Shown here: positions 17,374 through 26,054 of the stretch, piece after piece
How positions within the stretch are numbered: position 1 is the first letter of the stretch
Layout: each line of letters opens with the position of its first letter
Assembly (NCBI GenBank): GCA_026627385.1
Contig: JAPNUR010000026.1
Location: forward strand, 1 to 45,919
Direction of reading: 5' to 3'
From: Bacillota bacterium
GTDB lineage: Bacteria; Bacillota; Sulfobacillia; Sulfobacillales; Sulfobacillaceae
DNA length: 45,919 bases
Position numbers and translations under genes: made by a program
The notes under the pieces: generated by a model
What the model was told of the DNA's origin: nothing
What the model saw: the letters and a program-made list of their open reading frames with translations, nothing else
Database searches by the model: none

Positions 17374-18489
17374 TAGGCAGGCGCATCCGTAGTGGCCACG
17401 TCAAAAACCGTCTAGTTTCTAAACATCGCCTAACGATCCATAGATTCCGTGGCGGGACTGAATGACGGTCAACGAGGTTGGACGCGCCACGCTGTCCCAA
17501 GACGCCACCGCCGATTTCGACGGTGGCAGTCGCTTCGAATAAGGTGGCGAATGGGACTAACACAGCAGGACACCGATTCTGTGCCCGTGACAATGTCGAG
17601 GGCTCGATCGGTGTCCTGCTCTATGATGGAACCAAGCAATGTTTCAGACGTTGGGGTGAGACCATTTCCAGGCGTCGTCGGCTTATCCTCTACGGTCTAG
17701 TCGAAATGACGCCACATCTTCTTGGCGCGACCGCGACGTTTTCAGGGTTCGGGGGTGCTCATGAAGTGTTCCGGCCGGATACATAGAAATGCGACCACAA
17801 CTGAAGCCTGTGATTCTGATGCGAAGAATCGCCTTCAAGCGCTGTGACGTCCCCGGGCCTTACGACATGGCGAGGGTAAGGGTGCTCGAGTGGTGAACCA
17901 CATGAGCGCGGCAGTCACTCGTGCGCACCTGTGGATTGAGAGAGGGTGTGCCATGTTCGCCAGACGTTCAACTCGGATACCCTAATCGGTTCAGCCAACG
18001 GCAGAAGGGGCAATATGGAGCGGTTGAATCGCCCGGCCCCTTATCTGGTTCGATGCACGTACCCCAGCGACTACTGGTGCACACGGGGGATGGAGAGTCG
18101 GGGACCAACCGTGTTTATTCTTATTTGCTTTAGAGCAAGGGCCATAGGTGTGGTCGCGCGTATTAGAAGCGACATCTGCTGGTTGATTGCCCGTCGAAGT
18201 CTTTATCGGGACGATGCCGGATTCCTCGTCGCTAACCCATACTCTTCACACGAGGCATCGTTCGTCACCATTTCACGCACATCATCTGGGCTTTCACACA
18301 TCTACGAAGTGGCGTGAGACTTGGACCCCGTGCATGCTGAACCTGAACCTTGGCTTCTAGATGACCTATTCTCGCGGTTAGCTGTTCGGCATTGACCTTA
18401 GAGCGGAAAAGATGCCGTAGGTTTACTGTTGCCCAACGGGTCAAAGCCTTTGTCCCTTCTGGTCGACTGGAACTGTTACCCACCGACGC
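17374..18489. other. Region without a recognisable gene
   Basis: About 1.1 kb between the binding protein and the Hsp70-like gene. Several short open frames exist (up to 123 codons on the plus strand at 17946-18317), with no ribosome site and no known motif. The minus-strand frame ending near 17291 contains VPFATLFEATATVEIGGGVL, which looks protein-like but which I cannot assign. A long inverted repeat at 17564-17620 is listed separately. Transposon debris is the likeliest content. Confidence 0.4.
17564..17620. repeat. Perfect 14-bp inverted repeat
   Basis: AGCAGGACACCGAT (17564-17577) is matched by ATCGGTGTCCTGCT (17607-17620), separated by 29 bases. It is not followed by a T-run. It could be a hairpin RNA, a pair of protein-binding sites, or back-to-back ends of lost mobile elements. 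Confidence 0.55.
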
Positions 18490-20412
18490 TTACAAACGCA
18501 GTTGCTGGATAACGGATTCTAGGCGAGCAATGCGGGCGTCCAGGCGTTGAAGCCGTTCCCGGAGCTTTTGCTGAAGTCGGATGCCGACAGAGCGGTGGAG
18601 GGGACGGGCCAAGATGGCTTCCCATTCATCCCGGTCGATCTCGCGAAACGCGGGTATGGGTGTGGTCGCTAAAGGCACTGCGTTCAGTGTATGCAGGTCA
18701 ACTTGAGTAAGAAATCGTTTAGTGCCGAAATCGAGCCACGTCCAATCTTGGGTGTCACACTGGACCTTAACCGACGCCGTGGGGGCCGATTTGACTTCGG
18801 CAATCAACTGCTCAGTACTGCCAACCCAGACCGGCGACTGCACCTTGAGAAACTGGGTGACCACACCAACTCCGTCTTTGCTTTGGTTTTTCAAGTGATT
18901 ATTTTGGTAACGGACCGGGGTATGAAGGCGTAAAAACGGGTAGGGCTCGTGAATCCACTCTAACGACTCGCCGCGCTGATTGATGAAGGTTAAGCCGTGT
19001 CGGCGATCCCATATGGGCGTGATCGCCGTAGCGCCATCAGGGACTTTCAGGTAGCCGATGGGCATCCAATCCTCGTTATCCGCGAGAAGAAGTGGAATGT
19101 GTCCCGGAGTTTCCTGAAACTGAAAATATTTTGTGTGTAGGGTCGAGTCTGGGGCTAGGGGTGCGAATGCTTCTACCCAGGCATGAACAGTCTGGCTAGG
19201 GTATTCAACAAAAGCGAGGTTATGTTCCACACTACTGAGCACCAATTGTTGCTGAGATAAAATCAAACCTTTCGCGGTCGCGGGTTTGGAGGCTCTTCCC
19301 GGCTCTAATTGCAGCAGTTTAGGCCCAAAGTGATGCTCGGCGAGTTCGCGAAGCCCCGGTGTATCGGCTCCTCCCCCGGTCACGAGCACGTAGTCGATGG
19401 CATGTTCGGCGAAATATGCCCTACCTTCCGCCAATACCCGCCGATCGAATACGCGTTGAGCACACCGCGCAATCAGTGCCCAGTCGAGCGTGACACGTTG
19501 CCCACCAAGAATAAATGTGTCCCCCATCCTGGTATCATGGCTGCCATGCAATGAGACGCGAATTTTCGCCTCCTCGAGGCGACGCCAGTCCATGGGCGAT
19601 AGGGTGTCCACTGTATGGGGGTCTAGCAAAGCGAGGGCAATTTCATGGTCCACGTGGCTTCCTGCGGTGGGATGGGAGAGCGAATCCACCAGCGCAAATT
19701 CTGGCCGGCTTTCGGCGGTACGGGACACCCGCACTAGCGCCCAGTCACTCGTCCCTCCTCCAATATCGAGAACCAAGTAGGATCCCGGCTTCGGGTCACC
19801 TTCGAGCAGGGCTAGGAGAGCCGCAAAAGGTTCCGGGAAGACGCGAAAGTTGTTGTCAAGGGGCCAACCCGCGCGTTGGGCGAGCGTTTTGAGTAAGTAG
19901 CGGTATTGGAGCGCACGCGCCGGCACGCCAAACACGATGATGTCGTCGGTATCCATGGCGGCATTTAAACCCAGCCGTGCGTCAATCAACTGCTTGAGTT
20001 CTCTGAGAATCGCGACTGTGGCCGCTTTGGCCTCACTGCGCGCGGCTGGCGTTAGAAAGGGTTCGAGGAACTCGGACCTCGTGACAACACGCCAGCCGGT
20101 TTCAGAATGTTCGATGGCGTTCGATTCGTAGTTAGTCGGATCGTAAGCCGGCGTGAGATGAGCCGGTTCATTGACCCACTCCAAGGTTCGTGTAACTTTT
20201 TGTTCCACCACCAAACGCAGTTTGCTGTGCACGATCAGATTTTCGGCAGGAGGGCTATCGGCATCGTGAAACTGAATGTTTCCTCGGGAGGTACGGGCGG
20301 CAATCGAGGGAAGCGGTTTCTCGCCCGGCACAGCCAGAATCGATCCGTCCTCAAAACGAATGGAGGCCAGAGAGTTGCTGGTGCCGAAGTCAACGCCTAT
20401 CAACCTATTCAT
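18490..20412 (-). CDS. Hsp70-like ATPase with non-canonical C-terminal domain
   Basis: A 640-aa protein with a full Hsp70/actin-fold nucleotide-binding domain: phosphate-1 loop GVDFGTSNS (6-14), phosphate-2 loop LDIGGGTSD (215-223), connecting stretch EEAKIRVSL (280-288), adenosine loop VTGGGADTPGL (344-354) and PATAKGLIL near 377-385. The region after about 400 does not look like the DnaK substrate-binding beta-sandwich: no DVTPLSLG-type linker and strand, but WDRRHGLTFINQRGESL and a terminal coiled coil RLQQKLRERLQRLDARIARL. ATG 20412 overlaps the upstream gene by 8 bases (ATGAATAG), so translation is coupled. It is the last gene of the six-gene operon. Together with the GrpE-like domain encoded immediately upstream it probably forms an ATP-driven switch or remodeller within the system. 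Confidence 0.85.
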   Translation of the reverse strand: MNRLIGVDFGTSNSLASIRFEDGSILAVPGEKPLPSIAARTSRGNIQFHDADSPPAENLIVHSKLRLVVEQKVTRTLEWVNEPAHLTPAYDPTNYESNAIEHSETGWRVVTRSEFLEPFLTPAARSEAKAATVAILRELKQLIDARLGLNAAMDTDDIIVFGVPARALQYRYLLKTLAQRAGWPLDNNFRVFPEPFAALLALLEGDPKPGSYLVLDIGGGTSDWALVRVSRTAESRPEFALVDSLSHPTAGSHVDHEIALALLDPHTVDTLSPMDWRRLEEAKIRVSLHGSHDTRMGDTFILGGQRVTLDWALIARCAQRVFDRRVLAEGRAYFAEHAIDYVLVTGGGADTPGLRELAEHHFGPKLLQLEPGRASKPATAKGLILSQQQLVLSSVEHNLAFVEYPSQTVHAWVEAFAPLAPDSTLHTKYFQFQETPGHIPLLLADNEDWMPIGYLKVPDGATAITPIWDRRHGLTFINQRGESLEWIHEPYPFLRLHTPVRYQNNHLKNQSKDGVGVVTQFLKVQSPVWVGSTEQLIAEVKSAPTASVKVQCDTQDWTWLDFGTKRFLTQVDLHTLNAVPLATTPIPAFREIDRDEWEAILARPLHRSVGIRLQQKLRERLQRLDARIARLESVIQQLRL

Positions 20413-22357
20413 GGGGCACCACCTGGGCAATCGGTTCACCCCAGGCCTTGCGCACGATAGTCTCGTCGCGTTGAAGCCCAGGCGAGCGGACCCGGAGGCA
20501 TTCTACGGCTCCAGAGGGGGGAACGGCTTCATGGCGGCTTCCGTCAAACGGCACGACGTCCCGCCGAGGCTCAATCCAGCGCAAATGCAGCGGGGCTAAA
20601 GCTGTCTCAATGGCTGGCATAAAGTCGTCGAGGTCAAAATCGAACATTTTGTCCAACGGTGAAAATATGGTGGACAGTATGTTGACCTGTTTCCCTGGCA
20701 TATCCTCTATCGCCAGCCGCCAGTTGCGAATTGACGCGGCTAGCTTTTCAGAGGCGTCGGATTCCGGAAGTTCGGGTTCGGCCGGCACGGGCGGGTACGC
20801 CTTGTACAATCCACTAATTTCGCGGACGAGAATGGCCATGTCTGGATGATTTTCACTGGCCTGGCCTACCGCCCGGATAGCGGCAATCAGGGCGTCGGAA
20901 AACTGCTGCCAGGCGTTTCGCCACCGTTCGGTCAGGAACTGTAGGGTATCAGAAAGGGTGGAGAGGCGAAAATCATCCGCTGTGGCAAAGCCGTGCCGTA
21001 TCATGAGCGACACTAGCGTTAACGCGGTCGCACGGGCATCCTCCATTAGTCGGAGATGGGCATCTTCAATGGCCGAAGGTGGTCGGATCATGGCCAGCTG
21101 GTTGAGGTCCCGCTGCTCGGGATCTGACAGTGCCTTAAAGGCATCGAACGGATCACGGCGGAGAGCTTCGCCCAGCAACGCAGCGTCTGCTGGCGCTGAC
21201 GCGAGAGATATTTCTACGGCGGAAGGTGTGTCGTTGCCCTCGAGCCAATAATCCCAAAAGACGTGCTGAGCTTCCCGCTTGGCGGCCTCTGGATCCTCGC
21301 GGAACCACTGAAGCCATCGGTAATTGTACATTCTCTGGGTGTGCGCGGCAGGCGCGGCAAGTTGGTGGAGGCGCACCCGCACTTCTTCGGGAAATGCTCC
21401 CAACGGCAGTTCCGCCCACGACGTGAGATACGGCAGGAGCTCCGATTTAGGCCCGCCCCATGCTACAGCCCACTCGACCCGCTGCCGAAACCACCGCGGC
21501 CATACGTAGTCTGACGGCGCCACCTGTAAGAGCGGCAAGGCGAGCCAGTCAAACCACTCGCTGTGTGCTTTGAGGGCGCGAATCGCATCCGATAGCAGTG
21601 CTTCGTGGAAAACCGGAGGGATCACTTGCGCGGCCAAGAGATTTGACAACGCTTTGACTCCCTTAGCCGTGGTGAGAGCCGCTTGAAGACAGCACTGCTG
21701 GGTCGTTTCAGCAGCGCTGTTGAAAAATGCTCGCTGCTCGTCCGGGGTTGCGATCCAAAGGCGGTTCCATGCGTTGGACCGCGGCCCTGGCGGGTCGAAC
21801 AGAAGCTGGAGCCACGGGTTCTTGATCGCGTGTGTCAAGGGGTGGGGCGAATCAAACAATCCGGCAATGCGAAGCAGCATTTCCGCCTCTAGGCCTTGGA
21901 CAGCGTCTTCAGCGTCCGGCGTCAGGGAAACGGGGGAATGGTAGAGGATCTGAACCCAGGGCTGCTGCTCCCTTTGCTTCAATTCCTGTTCTGCGAGGCT
22001 CACTATGCTCTCATGTTGCGACCAGTAGGCCCGCAAAAGCAAGGAGGCGGGCATTGCCGAGGGCGCCACCTTATCCCAAATCCAGCGCCAGACCGCTCGG
22101 TTGTCAGGAACTGGACCCAGAGGTGTGGTCCATCCCAGATTCAGGGCGGCCACAATGCCAGACACCCGTCCGGCATGCCGAAGCTTCAGGAGCTTCTCGA
22201 CATCATTCCGTGACGGAGAATCCTTCTCCATCCATCGGTCGGTTAAGGCTGCAAGCATCCGGACGTATTCGCCCGCCGCGCGGTCTGGGGGGATTTTGTG
22301 TTTGCGTGCCCATGCGGGTATTGACTGCTTGGCCACTGCGAAAAGCTCTTGAAACAT
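20405..22357 (-). CDS. Large helical protein with C-terminal GrpE-like nucleotide-exchange domain
   Basis: A 650-aa cytoplasmic protein, start ATG 22357 with AAGGAG 9 bases upstream inside the end of the nuclease gene. Residues 1 to about 520 are rich in Trp, Leu and Ala helices without a motif I recognise, possibly an alpha-solenoid. The last 90 residues resemble GrpE: a short helix region (VNILSTIFSPLDKMFDFDLD), then LHLRWIEPRRDVVPFD, then FDGSRHEAVPPSGAVECL (FDGSRHEAV at 604-612), and a final strand pair ending ETIVRKAWGEPIAQV. These align by eye with the GrpE beta-wing, where FDP-x-x-HEAV and the closing R-x-A-x-V-x-V strand occur. The gene directly downstream is Hsp70-like, the natural partner of GrpE. 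GrpE similarity is my own reading, not database-tested. Confidence 0.65.
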   Translation of the reverse strand: MFQELFAVAKQSIPAWARKHKIPPDRAAGEYVRMLAALTDRWMEKDSPSRNDVEKLLKLRHAGRVSGIVAALNLGWTTPLGPVPDNRAVWRWIWDKVAPSAMPASLLLRAYWSQHESIVSLAEQELKQREQQPWVQILYHSPVSLTPDAEDAVQGLEAEMLLRIAGLFDSPHPLTHAIKNPWLQLLFDPPGPRSNAWNRLWIATPDEQRAFFNSAAETTQQCCLQAALTTAKGVKALSNLLAAQVIPPVFHEALLSDAIRALKAHSEWFDWLALPLLQVAPSDYVWPRWFRQRVEWAVAWGGPKSELLPYLTSWAELPLGAFPEEVRVRLHQLAAPAAHTQRMYNYRWLQWFREDPEAAKREAQHVFWDYWLEGNDTPSAVEISLASAPADAALLGEALRRDPFDAFKALSDPEQRDLNQLAMIRPPSAIEDAHLRLMEDARATALTLVSLMIRHGFATADDFRLSTLSDTLQFLTERWRNAWQQFSDALIAAIRAVGQASENHPDMAILVREISGLYKAYPPVPAEPELPESDASEKLAASIRNWRLAIEDMPGKQVNILSTIFSPLDKMFDFDLDDFMPAIETALAPLHLRWIEPRRDVVPFDGSRHEAVPPSGAVECLRVRSPGLQRDETIVRKAWGEPIAQVVPHE

Positions 22358-22361
22358 CGCG

Positions 22362-23828
22362 TCAACTCCTTGTCGTCAAAGGTTGTTCTAACCGAGCCCG
22401 CAGGTGTTCCGACCACGGAAGTTCGCTTGACGTGGGATTCATGGCAAGAAATTCGATGTCAGCGTAACCGGCGGGCCGCCAGATGAGCTCTTCCAGTTCG
22501 GGTAAAACGCATAGGACCGGCGGATCGAGGTGCTGCCCGTGATACATAAGGCTGGACCAATATTGGTTAAGTTGCGTCATGACCGACGACGGTTCTGCAA
22601 TATCTGTCCATTTAGGATGGCGCCGCCGGTATTTGGCCTCAATAATCATGATCAGCGGCGGAACCCGGCCGTCGTCATATTGCAGGATAAAATCGGGGCG
22701 ATTATGAGGACCGCTCATCCATATCCCGTCCGATGCCATGGCACCGTTAGTGGGCAGCGCCTTGTCGTAATGCAGGGTTAATGTCCGCTGATCCCGGGTC
22801 AAGACAAATCGGCTTTCGCGCAGGCCCATCGGATCAACTAATCCCATCCTTCGACCAATCGTATACCATGCGGGAGACTCCTTTAGCCGCCAGCCTAATT
22901 GGGCAAGGTTCTCGAGGAGGTGTTTTAACACCCAGAGTTCGAACAGTTCGGGCGTGGGCCGAACGCGCGTGATCTCGCAACCTTCAGGCACGGCCCGCGG
23001 TGCCGTATGCCAGCGGCTAAACGCTTCCTGAAGCAGGCGATATGCTCTCCGGCGTTGCCCCCGTTGGGTCATCCGATCGTGGGCACTGGGGGGATCCACG
23101 TTGTCCCACAGGGGGTGTGCTTCTAACCGGCGTGCCCAGCGGTACAGGTCATCGAGTTCCCTGATAAGAGCAGACTCTTGGTTTGGAAAGGCGCTGCGCT
23201 GAATGCTTAACCGGGATGCCAGAGACAGTCGAATAGTGATCAACGCCTTTCGTACCGCGCGGTTGTCGGGCGTGTTGCAACCGAAGCACGGCCTGCCAAT
23301 TATCGGTGTGAACTCGCCTTCCGGATGAGTTAAAATGCGTTCAATGGCTATGAGGCAAATCCGAGCCCAGGACAAATCGGCGGATTGCGGATCTGTTGCA
23401 TTCGTCGCGTGGCTTACGATGCCCAAAGACGGATCGCGCGAAATGCCTTTAATCCAGCCCTCCACCTCCTCCATGATTTGCTCGGCAAAAGTAAACGATT
23501 CATGCTGAGGTTGTACTTTGATGCGTCCACTCCACAATTCTTGCCCGTCAGGCGTAGCGACTACGCTTGCCCGGTACTCGCCAGGAAACCATAACGCTCC
23601 CTCTTTGGTCCATTCGAAGGTTTCGCCAGGGTGAATGACGGGCAGCCCTTCGACAATCAAACGGGCACCCAGGGATGTGTCGAGTCTGAGCGCAAAGTGA
23701 TCGTATTCGCGAAGGCGAAGCACGTTGGCGCAAAGTTTCCAGTCGGTCCACATGGCCGGACCGTCCTGGCGAGATTTGCGTCGGCGCCACATCACTCGAA
23801 TCGGCAAGGCCTCTACACTAGATGCCAA
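22362..23828 (-). CDS. DUF2357/McrC-like protein with PD-(D/E)XK nuclease core
   Basis: A 488-aa protein. TTG 23828 is taken as start because AGGAG lies 7 bases upstream, inside the end of the AAA+ gene; the two genes overlap by 11 bases. N-terminal residues up to about 110 are beta-rich. Then comes the helical DUF2357-like part with RPTPELFELWVLKHLLENLA (290-309). The nuclease core is RPDFILQYDDG (PD at 378-379) followed by LIMIIEAKYRRR (EAK at 397-399), a standard PD-(D/E)XK pattern, with a conserved helix SSVMTQLNQYWSSLMYHGQ after it. DUF2357 nucleases are McrC-like partners of McrB-type AAA+ motors. It should be the DNA- or RNA-cutting subunit, dependent on the upstream motor. The exact target is unknown. 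Confidence 0.8.
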   Translation of the reverse strand: MASSVEALPIRVMWRRRKSRQDGPAMWTDWKLCANVLRLREYDHFALRLDTSLGARLIVEGLPVIHPGETFEWTKEGALWFPGEYRASVVATPDGQELWSGRIKVQPQHESFTFAEQIMEEVEGWIKGISRDPSLGIVSHATNATDPQSADLSWARICLIAIERILTHPEGEFTPIIGRPCFGCNTPDNRAVRKALITIRLSLASRLSIQRSAFPNQESALIRELDDLYRWARRLEAHPLWDNVDPPSAHDRMTQRGQRRRAYRLLQEAFSRWHTAPRAVPEGCEITRVRPTPELFELWVLKHLLENLAQLGWRLKESPAWYTIGRRMGLVDPMGLRESRFVLTRDQRTLTLHYDKALPTNGAMASDGIWMSGPHNRPDFILQYDDGRVPPLIMIIEAKYRRRHPKWTDIAEPSSVMTQLNQYWSSLMYHGQHLDPPVLCVLPELEELIWRPAGYADIEFLAMNPTSSELPWSEHLRARLEQPLTTRS

Positions 23829-25497
23829 AACTGAACTCCTTTGTTCGGCGAATGTCCGACAAAACTTCGAGACACCGGTCCAAGCGCCCCCATGGCGTTG
23901 ACGAGAGGGATGCTTCTAACGCGGGCAGTTGGCGTTGCCAATGTTCCCACTCAAGACCTGTCCCCCAAAACCGCGACAAGACCCGCGCGGCGATAATCTC
24001 GTCCCACGCCTTGCTACGATTCCAGCGGCCTGGGCCGTGTATCTGATCTATCGCTCCCAAAATGAGACGCATTGCGTGCATTGTTCGCCAACCCACAAGA
24101 GGTTTGGCCGACAGTCGATTGAGGTTGTCAAAAAAATTGACTTCCTCTGGGGTTAACGAGGCGCGTTGCGGTGGAGCAAGGGGCAAAACAATGGGGCGCA
24201 GATCAGGCTCCTGCGGATTATATTCGCTTGCAAACGGCACTGTCCGGAGTGCGAGGTAAGTCACGCGGTCGAGAAACTTGTCGGTCAGCCCGTACGAGGC
24301 TTCATCCATATTGATCGTCCCCAGCCAGAACACATTCGGCGGAATAGCGACATTGGGTGGATATTGTTCGCGGTTTAGACATTCCCCCTCAAGAGTTCTG
24401 CTATAGAGTGGCCACCCCAATTGGCCTGAGGCCGAATGCTCCTTTAAGCTTAAGAGCGGGGCCAGGTAGTGTTCTACGCGGGCCAGGTTTAGCTCGTCGA
24501 GGCAGACGACATGAGGCATGTCGGGAAATCGCGCGGCGTGAAGCAAAAGGTCGACTAACTGACCTGCTGCAGGCCGAAATATCCGAGCGGTGACATCGTA
24601 ATGGCCCATAACTTGTTCTGAACACACCCACGACGGTTCCACTGCCAGCCACGCCAGGCGTCCATTGGCTATCTCGCATCCCAGAAATTGCGCGATTTCC
24701 AGCGCCAGGCTGGATTTCCCAATACCTCCGACTCCCCCCAGAACAATGAATTGGCCAGCACGCAAGGACGCGTACAGCAACACCAGGTCGTCAGGGTGGA
24801 AAAAGAGACGACGTTTGTTCGCGAGGATCGCACCGAGATCGGGCACGTTATCGACCGGGGTTTTTTCGGTGTCTTCGACTGGGTGGCTGAGGGTGGCGGG
24901 TTGGGAACTGGTGAGGTTCGGCACGCGAACGCCGGTTGACCGCGGGACAAACCAGCCGTCGTCTACCCGGACGATAAGGTCAAACCGATCGACTCGCGCC
25001 GCGGTGGGCATACGCTTTAGGGCAAGATAGTGCCTTTTGCCTTCTTTTTTGAGGGTAATTCCGTCCATGAGTTTGCCGTTGGCTACCACCCGGATGTTAG
25101 GCGCTTTTTCCTGGGGAACTGGCGCATCCCATGTTGGACGGCGTTCTTCGATGAAGGTTTTTAAGTCATACGGAGAATCTACCGGGAGGATGGGACACCA
25201 CTCGTAATCTGCGTCCGGGTCCACCGCTTGGTTGTACAGGACAGTATGGGTCGCCGTCGTATTAGTCCAGTCGTAATATATTGCGTGACTGCCTAAGAAT
25301 TCGATAATCTGACTTGGGGTGAGAGACCCTTCTCCTTTGCCAGACGCGGATCTGAGAAAAGGGACGAGACTGTCGTCTCCGAGGGTCAACGTGGTTTTTT
25401 CGGGCCAGACTTGTTTCACGACCATGTTGTCGGGCGAAAGGAGAGTTTTCCCTGAGGACGTCGCGGGATTCACCCGCAACAAACCCAACCCCTTCAT
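23818..25497 (-). CDS. McrB-like AAA+ NTPase
   Basis: A 559-aa AAA+ protein of the AAA_5/McrB kind. The N-terminal 230 residues carry no motif I recognise and may be a target-recognition region. Walker A is GGVGGIGKSS (254-263), Walker B VVCLDELNLARVEHYLAPLL (330-349), sensor 1 WLGTINMDEASYGL (391-404) and the arginine finger region LTDKFLDRVTYL (404-415). The DELN Walker B and the GT-x-N sensor are typical of McrB-type motors, which assemble as hexamers and move or activate a McrC-like nuclease. Whether it uses GTP or ATP cannot be told. Its ATG overlaps the coiled-coil gene stop by four bases (ATGA), with GGAGGGGG upstream; it overlaps the nuclease gene downstream by 11 bases. Confidence 0.85.
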   Translation of the reverse strand: MKGLGLLRVNPATSSGKTLLSPDNMVVKQVWPEKTTLTLGDDSLVPFLRSASGKGEGSLTPSQIIEFLGSHAIYYDWTNTTATHTVLYNQAVDPDADYEWCPILPVDSPYDLKTFIEERRPTWDAPVPQEKAPNIRVVANGKLMDGITLKKEGKRHYLALKRMPTAARVDRFDLIVRVDDGWFVPRSTGVRVPNLTSSQPATLSHPVEDTEKTPVDNVPDLGAILANKRRLFFHPDDLVLLYASLRAGQFIVLGGVGGIGKSSLALEIAQFLGCEIANGRLAWLAVEPSWVCSEQVMGHYDVTARIFRPAAGQLVDLLLHAARFPDMPHVVCLDELNLARVEHYLAPLLSLKEHSASGQLGWPLYSRTLEGECLNREQYPPNVAIPPNVFWLGTINMDEASYGLTDKFLDRVTYLALRTVPFASEYNPQEPDLRPIVLPLAPPQRASLTPEEVNFFDNLNRLSAKPLVGWRTMHAMRLILGAIDQIHGPGRWNRSKAWDEIIAARVLSRFWGTGLEWEHWQRQLPALEASLSSTPWGRLDRCLEVLSDIRRTKEFSFGI

Positions 25498-26054
25498 CCT
25501 GTGGGACCCCCTTCAAGCTCTGCAATGGCTGATTTCAATTGTCTTATAGTGCTGAACAGGTCGGCCATTTCGTTAATCAATTCTCCCTGATCCACGCGGT
25601 AATCTTCCCGGGCCTTCTCAAGATTCTGCCGCAAGGCTTCTACCGACGATTGCAGTTGGCCTAGTTGTTCAAGCATAAACTGGTGCTGATTGGTTTCGCC
25701 GTTGATCGCGTGCACTAACTCCTGCACAGTTTGGAGCAACTCACCCCGAGAGACCTGTACGCGATTTACCAGCTCTTCTAGGTTGGCGTCAAGCGAGGAA
25801 GCCTCTTCATCGTCTGGCGTGTCATTACCGTGCACGAAAATGCGGGAAAGCAGCATCGTTGTCTGGGGCTCTCCTTGGCGACAGCGTTCGCTGAGTAAGT
25901 TGCGAAACCGTTCAACGTTTTTCTTTTTCAATTCAAACCCGGTGAAACCGACAATTTTATTTTTTTGCGCCTTCTGGGCGATTTTCAGGATGATGTCTCC
26001 TGGAGCTTCCTGAAGCCGTTTGAGGTGCTCGTCAACGTCTTGATGGGTGGCCAT
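25494..26054 (-). CDS. Coiled-coil protein of the McrB/Hsp70 operon
   Basis: A 186-aa protein I cannot assign to a family. Residues 1-70 are mixed and basic (QKAQKNKIVGFTGFELKKKN). An acidic linker follows (DTPDDEEASSLDANLEE), and residues about 85-180 are a long amphipathic coiled coil (GELLQTVQELVHAINGETNQ, QLGQLQSSVEALRQNLEKAR, INEMADLFSTIRQLKSAIAE). ATG 26054 fits AAGGGG 6 bases upstream better than the adjacent GTG at 26057. It overlaps the preceding small gene by 23 bases and the AAA+ gene by four. In McrBC relatives, coiled-coil partners are proposed to sense or bridge; here it may also contact the Hsp70/GrpE-like pair. Function is inference. Confidence 0.7.
   Translation of the reverse strand: MATHQDVDEHLKRLQEAPGDIILKIAQKAQKNKIVGFTGFELKKKNVERFRNLLSERCRQGEPQTTMLLSRIFVHGNDTPDDEEASSLDANLEELVNRVQVSRGELLQTVQELVHAINGETNQHQFMLEQLGQLQSSVEALRQNLEKAREDYRVDQGELINEMADLFSTIRQLKSAIAELEGGPTG

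Noticed and set aside
18265-18483. Minus-strand open frame downstream of the Hsp70-like gene with coiled-coil-like text
   Set aside because: No ribosome site and only a vague resemblance to the end of the Hsp70-like protein; not enough to call a duplicate or gene.
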